This document shows, in pieces, positions 58,838 to 64,000 of a DNA stretch of 64,000 nucleotides. Every line of letters starts with the position of its first letter. Position 1 is the first letter of the stretch. The translations under genes were made by a program, and so were the position numbers. This DNA comes from Ruminococcus sp. AF46-10NS (GTDB taxonomy: Bacteria > Bacillota > Clostridia > Lachnospirales > Lachnospiraceae), in NCBI RefSeq assembly GCF_003474435.1, contig NZ_QRNF01000004.1, forward strand, positions 62,001-126,000, written 5' to 3'. Below the pieces are notes generated by a model, which was given only the letters and a program-made list of their open reading frames with translations, had not been told where the DNA came from and ran no database searches.

Positions 58838-59912
58838 AGTGTATAATTTTTCTGCCGGACCGGCAGTGCTTCCGGAGGAAGTACTCAAAGAAGTAGCTGA
58901 TGAGATGATGGACTATAACGGCACTGGAATGTCCGTTATGGAAATGAGTCACAGAAGTGCAGCTTTCCAGGAGATCATTGATACAGCAGAGAAAGATCTC
59001 CGCGAACTTATGAACATCCCGGATAATTACAAGGTACTTTTCCTTCAGGGAGGAGCATCCCAGCAGTTTGCCATGATCCCGATGAACCTTATGAAAAACA
59101 AGGTTGCAGATTATATCGTAACAGGTCAGTGGGCAAAGAAAGCTTATCAGGAAGCTCAGAAATACGGAAAAGCAAACAAGATCGCATCTTCTGAGGATAA
59201 AACCTTCAGCTATATCCCGGACTGCAGTGATCTGCCGATCAGCCCGGATGCAGATTATGTATACATCTGTGAGAACAACACCATTTATGGTACTAAATTC
59301 AAAAAACTTCCAAACACAAAAGGCAAGACCCTGGTAGCAGACGTATCCTCCTGCTTCCTGTCTGAGCCGGTTGATGTAAGCAAATATGGTATTATTTACG
59401 GTGGTGTTCAGAAGAACATCGGACCTGCAGGTATGGTTATCGTTATCATCCGTGAGGATCTGATCACAGAGGACGTTCTTCCGGGCACACCAACCATGCT
59501 TACATATAAGACACATGCAGACGCAGGCTCTCTTTACAACACACCGAATGCTTACTGCATCTATGTATGCGGAAAAGTATTTAAATGGCTTAAGAAGATG
59601 GGCGGTCTGGAAGTGATGAAACAGCGCAATGAGGAGAAAGCAAAAATCCTCTATGATTACCTGGATTCCAGCAAGCTGTTCAAAGGAACTGTAGTTCCGG
59701 AAGACAGATCTCTTATGAACGTTCCGTTTGTAACAGGAGACAAGGAAATGGATGCGAAGTTTGTCAAAGAGGCAACAGAAGCAGGCCTTGTAAACCTGAA
59801 AGGACACCGTACAGTTGGCGGAATGCGTGCCAGCATCTATAACGCTATGCCGAAGGCCGGCGTAGAGGCTCTGGTTGCATTCATGAAAAAATTCGAGGAG
59901 GAGAATGCATAA
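58830..59912 (+). CDS. serC: Phosphoserine aminotransferase
   Basis: Makes phosphoserine from 3-phosphohydroxypyruvate and glutamate with PLP. The 360-residue protein begins SRVYNFSAGPAVLPEEVL. It has the active-site Lys in YGGVQKNIGPAGMV, EMSHRSAAFQEII and GGMRASIYNAMP. Overlaps ilvB by 8 bases; its own stop touches serA (TAATG). Confidence 0.96.
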   Translation: MSRVYNFSAGPAVLPEEVLKEVADEMMDYNGTGMSVMEMSHRSAAFQEIIDTAEKDLRELMNIPDNYKVLFLQGGASQQFAMIPMNLMKNKVADYIVTGQWAKKAYQEAQKYGKANKIASSEDKTFSYIPDCSDLPISPDADYVYICENNTIYGTKFKKLPNTKGKTLVADVSSCFLSEPVDVSKYGIIYGGVQKNIGPAGMVIVIIREDLITEDVLPGTPTMLTYKTHADAGSLYNTPNAYCIYVCGKVFKWLKKMGGLEVMKQRNEEKAKILYDYLDSSKLFKGTVVPEDRSLMNVPFVTGDKEMDAKFVKEATEAGLVNLKGHRTVGGMRASIYNAMPKAGVEALVAFMKKFEEENA

Positions 59913-61075
59913 TGTTCCAGTATCATTGCCTGAATCCTATTGCTGAGAAGGGACTTAAACTTTTCGGCGACAATTACAAAAAAACAGAGAGTGCAGATCA
60001 GTGTGATGCTATTCTTGTAAGAAGTGCAAAAATGCACGACATGGAGCTTCCGAAGAGTGTTTGTGCAGTTGCACGTGCAGGCGCAGGTGTCAACAATATC
60101 CCGGTTAAAGAGTATGCAGAGAAAGGTGTTGTTGTATTCAACACACCTGGAGCAAATGCAAACGGCGTAAAAGAGCTTGTACTTGCAGGTATGCTTCTTG
60201 CATCCAGAGATATCGTTGGCGGCATCGAGTGGGTTGCACAGGAGAAAGATAAAGAGCACATTGGAAAACTTGCCGAGAAGCAGAAAAAACAGTTCGCAGG
60301 CTGCGAGATCAGTGGTAAAAAGCTTGGTATCATCGGTCTTGGAGCAATCGGAGCCATGGTTGCCAATGCAGCATGCGGTCTTGGAATGGAAGTATATGGT
60401 TATGACCCATATCTTTCTATTGATGCAGCATGGAACCTGTCCAGAACCATCAAGCACAGCAAGAGCCTGGATGAAATCTACAGCCAGTGCGATTATATCA
60501 CCATTCATGTGCCGCTTCTTGACAGTACTAAGAAGATGATCAACAAAGAAGCTTTCGACAAGATGAAGGACGGAGTGGTCCTTCTGAATTTTGCGAGAGA
60601 TCTTCTTGTTGATGAGGATGCACTGATCGAGGCTGTTGAGAGTGGCAAGGTCAAGAAGTATGTAACTGACTTTGCCAATGAGACAGTTGCAGGACGTGAG
60701 GGCATTCTGGTAACTCCGCATCTTGGCGCTTCTACAGAGGAGTCTGAGGAGAACTGTGCGGAGATGGCTGTGAAAGAGATCCGTGATTATCTTGAGAATG
60801 GTAATATTAAGAATTCGGTAAATTATCCGAACTGTGATATGGGTACCTGTGTGGCTGTGGGCAGAATTTCTCTTGCTCATAGTAATACACCGAATATGAT
60901 CAGTCAGGTTACTAAGATCCTTGGATCTGAGGGACTGAACATTGCGGATATGACGAATAAGAGTAAAGGGGAGTTTGCTTACACTCTTATTGATCTTGAG
61001 AGTGCGGCCTCTGCCAGGGCACTTGATGAACTCAAAGAGATTGATGGTATGTACAGAGTACGTGTTGTTAAGTAA
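59912..61075 (+). CDS. serA: D-3-phosphoglycerate dehydrogenase
   Basis: First step of serine synthesis. The 387-residue protein has a Rossmann NAD domain (GIIGLGAIGAMVANAAC), catalytic Arg in LLNFARD, and the His in VTPHLGASTEESEENC. A C-terminal ACT domain (from about NTPNMISQVTKILGSEGL) is the likely site of serine feedback. It is paired with serC, with one base of overlap. It ends the leuB-ilvD-ilvB-serC-serA run. Confidence 0.95.
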   Translation: MFQYHCLNPIAEKGLKLFGDNYKKTESADQCDAILVRSAKMHDMELPKSVCAVARAGAGVNNIPVKEYAEKGVVVFNTPGANANGVKELVLAGMLLASRDIVGGIEWVAQEKDKEHIGKLAEKQKKQFAGCEISGKKLGIIGLGAIGAMVANAACGLGMEVYGYDPYLSIDAAWNLSRTIKHSKSLDEIYSQCDYITIHVPLLDSTKKMINKEAFDKMKDGVVLLNFARDLLVDEDALIEAVESGKVKKYVTDFANETVAGREGILVTPHLGASTEESEENCAEMAVKEIRDYLENGNIKNSVNYPNCDMGTCVAVGRISLAHSNTPNMISQVTKILGSEGLNIADMTNKSKGEFAYTLIDLESAASARALDELKEIDGMYRVRVVK

Positions 61076-61260
61076 AACCGCAAAGGGGGGGCCGCAAAGC
61101 CGCGCCCCTCTGCACACCCCTTGGGCTTTTTTGGGGTAGTGCAGCAACTGCGGCGGGCGGGGAGGCGGGCCTTTGGCCTGTTCCCTGGGATTTTGATTCC
61201 TGGGAATGAAACATTGGCCCTGTTCCCTGAGATGAAAAGCTGAGATGAAAATGTGAGTTT
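61076..61260 (+). repeat. GC-rich, repeat-bearing intergenic segment
   Basis: The first ~100 bases after serA are far richer in G and C than the surroundings. Then short direct repeats occur: GGCC(T)GTTCCCTG appears twice (near 61178 and 61216), TTCCTGGGA-like segments recur, and GAGATGAAAA occurs twice in tandem (61228-61250). There is no useful open frame. CTTTTTT at 61126-61132 may end serA transcription. Confidence 0.5.
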
Positions 61261-61264
61261 GGGG

Positions 61265-61293
61265 TTGACATTGAGGATTTTTTCCCCTAAAAT
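61265..61293 (+). promoter_or_regulatory. SigA promoter of the T-box and proS
   Basis: TTGACA (61265-61270), 17 bases, TAAAAT (61288-61293). Confidence 0.85.
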
Positions 61294-61317
61294 GTATCGA
61301 AGATACGGCGATGATGA

Positions 61318-61557
61318 GAATAGTACACAGGGATGTGGCACAGAGAGGGATTCCTTCTGATGAGGGTCAGTTGTGGTGTGAGAGTCCTGTCGGGTGAACT
61401 GTGGAACCGGCCTCGGAGCTCTGCGTGATTGAAGCGTGGCGTGTGTTTCCGGCGTTAACGGGTGTTGAGAGAACAGCTTTTTCGGCTGTTAACTGGGGTG
61501 GTACCGCCGAAGTCATTCGGTCCCTTGTGAGGGATTCGGAGGGCTTATTTTTTTGTC
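61318..61557 (+). promoter_or_regulatory. T-box riboswitch, proline specific
   Basis: Leader of about 240 bases that senses uncharged tRNA. The 3' part has the T-box itself, GGGGTGGTACCGCC (61495-61508), whose TGGT can pair with the ACCA end of tRNA-Pro. Stem I carries AGAGAGGG and GTGTGAGAG, with the specifier side GAA-CCG-GCCTCGGAG. The specifier is CCG (61407-61409), proline, which matches the next gene. GGTCCCTTGTGAGGGATT and TTTTTTT (61550-61556) form the terminator. Confidence 0.9.
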
Positions 61558-61687
61558 CGTAAAACGGGATTGTGATAATGATATACGGTTTAGGGGACAG
61601 GAGAGTGGGTCGGATGGATTCCGGATTATTGGCGGCTGGGCAGCAGTCGGCGATTTGTTTTAGATCACAAGAAAAAGGAGATTTATC

Positions 61688-63127
61688 ATGGCAAAAGAAA
61701 AGAAATTAGTACAGGCCATCACGTCTATGGATGAGGATTTTGCTCAGTGGTATACAGACGTTGTTAAGAAGGCTGAACTTTGCGGCTATACAAGCGTTAA
61801 GGGCTGTATGGCGATCAAACCTGCAGGTTATGCAATCTGGGAGAATATCCAGCATGAGCTTGACCGCAGATTTAAAGAGACTGGTGTAGAGAATGTTTAC
61901 ATGCCGATCTTTATCCCGGAGTCTCTTCTTGATAAAGAGAAAGATCATGTGGAAGGTTTTGCCCCGGAGGTTGCATGGGTTACTCATGGCGGCCTTGATC
62001 CGCTTCAGGAGAGACTTTGTGTGCGTCCGACTTCCGAGACTCTGTTCTGCGATTTCTATCAGAAAGAAATCCAGTCCCACAGAGATCTTCCGAAGGTATA
62101 TAATCAGTGGTGTTCTGTTGTCCGCTGGGAGAAAACAACACGTCCGTTCCTTCGTTCCAGAGAGTTTTTGTGGCAGGAAGGACATACAGCACATGCAACA
62201 GCTGAGGAAGCCGAGCAGCGTACCATTCAGATGCTGAATATCTATGCAGATTTTTGTGAGGAAGTTCTCGCAATTCCGGTTATCAAAGGCCAGAAGACAG
62301 ATAAAGAGAAATTTGCAGGTGCTGAGGCTACTTATACCATCGAGTCCCTGATGCACGATGGAAAAGCTCTCCAGTCCGGTACAAGCCATAACTTTGGAGA
62401 TGGTTTTGCGAAAGCATTCGGAATCCAGTACACAGATAAAGACAACACACTGAAATATGTTCACCAGACATCCTGGGGAATGACAACACGTATGATCGGT
62501 GCCATCATCATGGTACACGGCGATAACAGCGGCCTTGTTCTTCCTCCGAGAATCGCTCCGGTGCAGACTGTGATCATTCCGATCCAGCAGCGTAAAGAAG
62601 GCGTTATGGAGAAAGCCGATGAGCTTCTTGCAGCACTGAAAGCAGCAGGAATTCGTGCAAAAGTTGACGCTACAGACAAGAGCCCGGGATTCAAATTTGC
62701 TGAGCAGGAGATGCGTGGTATTCCGATTCGTGTTGAGTGCGGACCGAAAGATATTGAGAACGGTCAGGCAGTTCTCTGCAGAAGAGATACCCGTGAGAAA
62801 TATACAGTATCCTTCGAGGAGCTTGCAGATAAGGTAAAAGAGCTTCTGGATACCATTCAGCATGATATGCTGGAGCGCGCACGTGCACACAGAGAGTCAC
62901 ATACTTACGTGGCCAAGAATTACGAGGAGTTCGGCGAGATCATCAACAGCAAGCCAGGCTTCATCAAAGCTATGTGGTGCGGCGACCGTGCATGTGAGGA
63001 CAAGATCAAAGAAGATTTCCAGGCAACATCCAGATGTATGCCATTTGAGCAGGAGCAGTTAAGCGATGTTTGCGTATGCTGTGGAAAACCGGCTAAGAAG
63101 ATGGTTTACTGGGGACGTGCATATTAA
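61688..63127 (+). CDS. proS: Prolyl-tRNA synthetase, eukaryote/archaea-like type
   Basis: Class II synthetase; charges tRNA-Pro. The 479-residue protein has the motif-2 region [31 protein letters not shown] and, near the end, [18 protein letters not shown], the tyrosine-ended C-terminal domain with a zinc site. That and the absence of an INS editing domain place it in the shorter ProS type that some Firmicutes use instead of the bacterial long form. Controlled by the proline T-box upstream. AAGGAG precedes it. Confidence 0.96.
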   Translation: MAKEKKLVQAITSMDEDFAQWYTDVVKKAELCGYTSVKGCMAIKPAGYAIWENIQHELDRRFKETGVENVYMPIFIPESLLDKEKDHVEGFAPEVAWVTHGGLDPLQERLCVRPTSETLFCDFYQKEIQSHRDLPKVYNQWCSVVRWEKTTRPFLRSREFLWQEGHTAHATAEEAEQRTIQMLNIYADFCEEVLAIPVIKGQKTDKEKFAGAEATYTIESLMHDGKALQSGTSHNFGDGFAKAFGIQYTDKDNTLKYVHQTSWGMTTRMIGAIIMVHGDNSGLVLPPRIAPVQTVIIPIQQRKEGVMEKADELLAALKAAGIRAKVDATDKSPGFKFAEQEMRGIPIRVECGPKDIENGQAVLCRRDTREKYTVSFEELADKVKELLDTIQHDMLERARAHRESHTYVAKNYEEFGEIINSKPGFIKAMWCGDRACEDKIKEDFQATSRCMPFEQEQLSDVCVCCGKPAKKMVYWGRAY

Positions 63128-63131
63128 ATTT

Positions 63132-64000
63132 ATGACAATAAATATACCACAAAAGGCAGCACAGATCCTGCGTACGTTGAATGCTGCCGGCTATGAGGCC
63201 TACGTTGTCGGTGGCTGCGTCCGGGATTCCATTCTGAACAGAGTGCCGGGAGACTGGGACATCACAACCTCCGCACTTCCGGAGCAGGTGAAGGAACTTT
63301 TTCACAGAACCGTGGACACAGGGATCCAGCATGGAACCGTAACAGTGATGATGGATAAAGAAGGCTTCGAGGTGACGACCTACCGTGTGGACGGAGAATA
63401 TCATGATGGCCGCCATCCGGATGCAGTGACATTTACCAGAAGCCTTGAGGAAGATCTTAAGAGAAGGGATTTTACCATCAACGCAATGGCTTATCATCCG
63501 GAACATGGACTGGTGGATCTGTTTGGCGGAATGGAAGATATTGATCAGAAGATCATTCGCTGTGTGGGAAATCCGGTGGAGCGTTTTACAGAAGATGCCC
63601 TTCGGATGCTCCGCGCAGTACGTTTTTCTGCACAGCTTGGTTTTACAGTGGAGGAGAATACGAAGGCGGCGCTGGCACGAATGGCAGGAAACCTGGAGCA
63701 TGTCAGCGCAGAACGTATCCAGACAGAGCTTGTGAAGCTTCTGGTATCGGATCATCCGGACTATCTTCGCACAGCATGGGAGACAGGCCTGACCCGGGAA
63801 TTTCTTCCGGAATTTGATGCCTGTATGGAGACAAAGCAGAATACTCCGCATCATTGCTATACAGTGGGTGAGCACATTCTGAAAAGCCTTACAGAGATTG
63901 AAAATGACCGGCTTCTCCGTATCACCATGCTTCTTCACGACATTGCGAAACCTGTTGTGAAAAAGACTGATGAGAACGGTAGAGACCACTTCAAGACTCA
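63132..64000 (+). CDS. cca: CCA-adding tRNA nucleotidyltransferase, 5' part only
   Basis: The gene runs off the window end; 289 residues are visible. Nucleotidyltransferase domain: VVGGCVRDSILN, then the metal pair GDWDIT, GTVTVMMD, RRDFTINAM and EDALRMLRAVRF. The HD domain follows, with LLHDIAKP. It could be a CCA-adding or poly(A)-like enzyme; the HD fusion and neighbour proS favour CCA addition. Starts 4 bases after proS ends. Start at 63132 has no strong ribosome site, so it may be read by coupling with proS. Confidence 0.9.
   Translation, partial: MTINIPQKAAQILRTLNAAGYEAYVVGGCVRDSILNRVPGDWDITTSALPEQVKELFHRTVDTGIQHGTVTVMMDKEGFEVTTYRVDGEYHDGRHPDAVTFTRSLEEDLKRRDFTINAMAYHPEHGLVDLFGGMEDIDQKIIRCVGNPVERFTEDALRMLRAVRFSAQLGFTVEENTKAALARMAGNLEHVSAERIQTELVKLLVSDHPDYLRTAWETGLTREFLPEFDACMETKQNTPHHCYTVGEHILKSLTEIENDRLLRITMLLHDIAKPVVKKTDENGRDHFKT

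Noticed and set aside
61706..62890. Minus-strand frame of 394 codons
   Set aside because: It is opposite proS, with low-complexity Cys/Leu-rich translation.

Overview
The window reads as chromosome from a spore-forming, anaerobic, low-to-mid GC Firmicute of the Lachnospiraceae, most likely the Blautia / Ruminococcus obeum group. This rests on family content (alpha/beta SASP, CotJABC, CwlD, Csp-type subtilase, MecA, a giant 2-hydroxyacyl-CoA dehydratase activase fusion, PPi-type phosphofructokinase, T-box control) and on gene order (rpsF-ssb-rpsR-gdpP-rplI-dnaB; sua5-rpiB-dCMP deaminase). The genus is inference. I see no tRNA or rRNA gene, no CRISPR array, no prophage and no insertion sequence.

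Layout. 1-6.4 kb: PspC tail, SASP, a DUF308 membrane protein, an arginase-fold protein overlapping lgt, a subtilase and a class II aldolase. 6.5-9.4 kb: PPi-type phosphofructokinase (minus) divergent from an HPr-like protein without the catalytic histidine, then an SdpR/SdpI-like autoregulated pair. 9.5-12.9 kb: a helical protein, a 165-bp palindromic repeat, a VWA-like protein and a MoxR-type AAA ATPase. 13-22.2 kb: purC, class B sortase, sirtuin, DUF951, then the ribosomal/replication operon ending in dnaB, and a MerR regulator. 22.2-27 kb: ferredoxin, DUF1858 protein, mecA, a small protein behind a structured leader, a GH18 protein and cwlD. 27-32 kb: an operon of two large polytopic membrane proteins around a family 2 glycosyltransferase. 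32-34.8 kb: HD protein, sua5, rpiB, dCMP deaminase. 34.9-42.8 kb: a two-component system, a PflA-like radical SAM protein and TrkH/TrkA potassium uptake. 43-48.6 kb: the cotJABC spore-coat operon facing the giant activase gene. 48.9-54.2 kb: tgt-yajC and a YdjI-YdjG-YdjH-like SPFH/zinc-ribbon/TPM set. 54.3-61.1 kb: leuB-ilvD-ilvB-serC-serA. 61.1-64 kb: GC-rich spacer, proline T-box, proS and the start of the CCA-adding enzyme.

A striking property is that ten conserved genes (lgt, the subtilase, gdpP, rplI, sua5, dCMP deaminase, the sensor kinase, the activase, the YdjH-like gene and ilvB) are each broken by one small indel. In nine cases adding back one base, usually in a short homopolymer, restores the conserved continuation; several of the restored lengths match what is known of the family (for example L9 at 148 residues). 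Because several of these genes are essential, sequencing or assembly error is the most economical explanation. I annotate them as whole genes and give the break position in each.

The genes that most deserve a second look are the glycosyltransferase operon (27.0-32.0 kb), the YdjIGH-like membrane-stress module, the VWA/MoxR trio with its palindromic element, the histidine-less HPr-like protein, and the leader RNA with a possible ACG start at about 23.85-24.3 kb.
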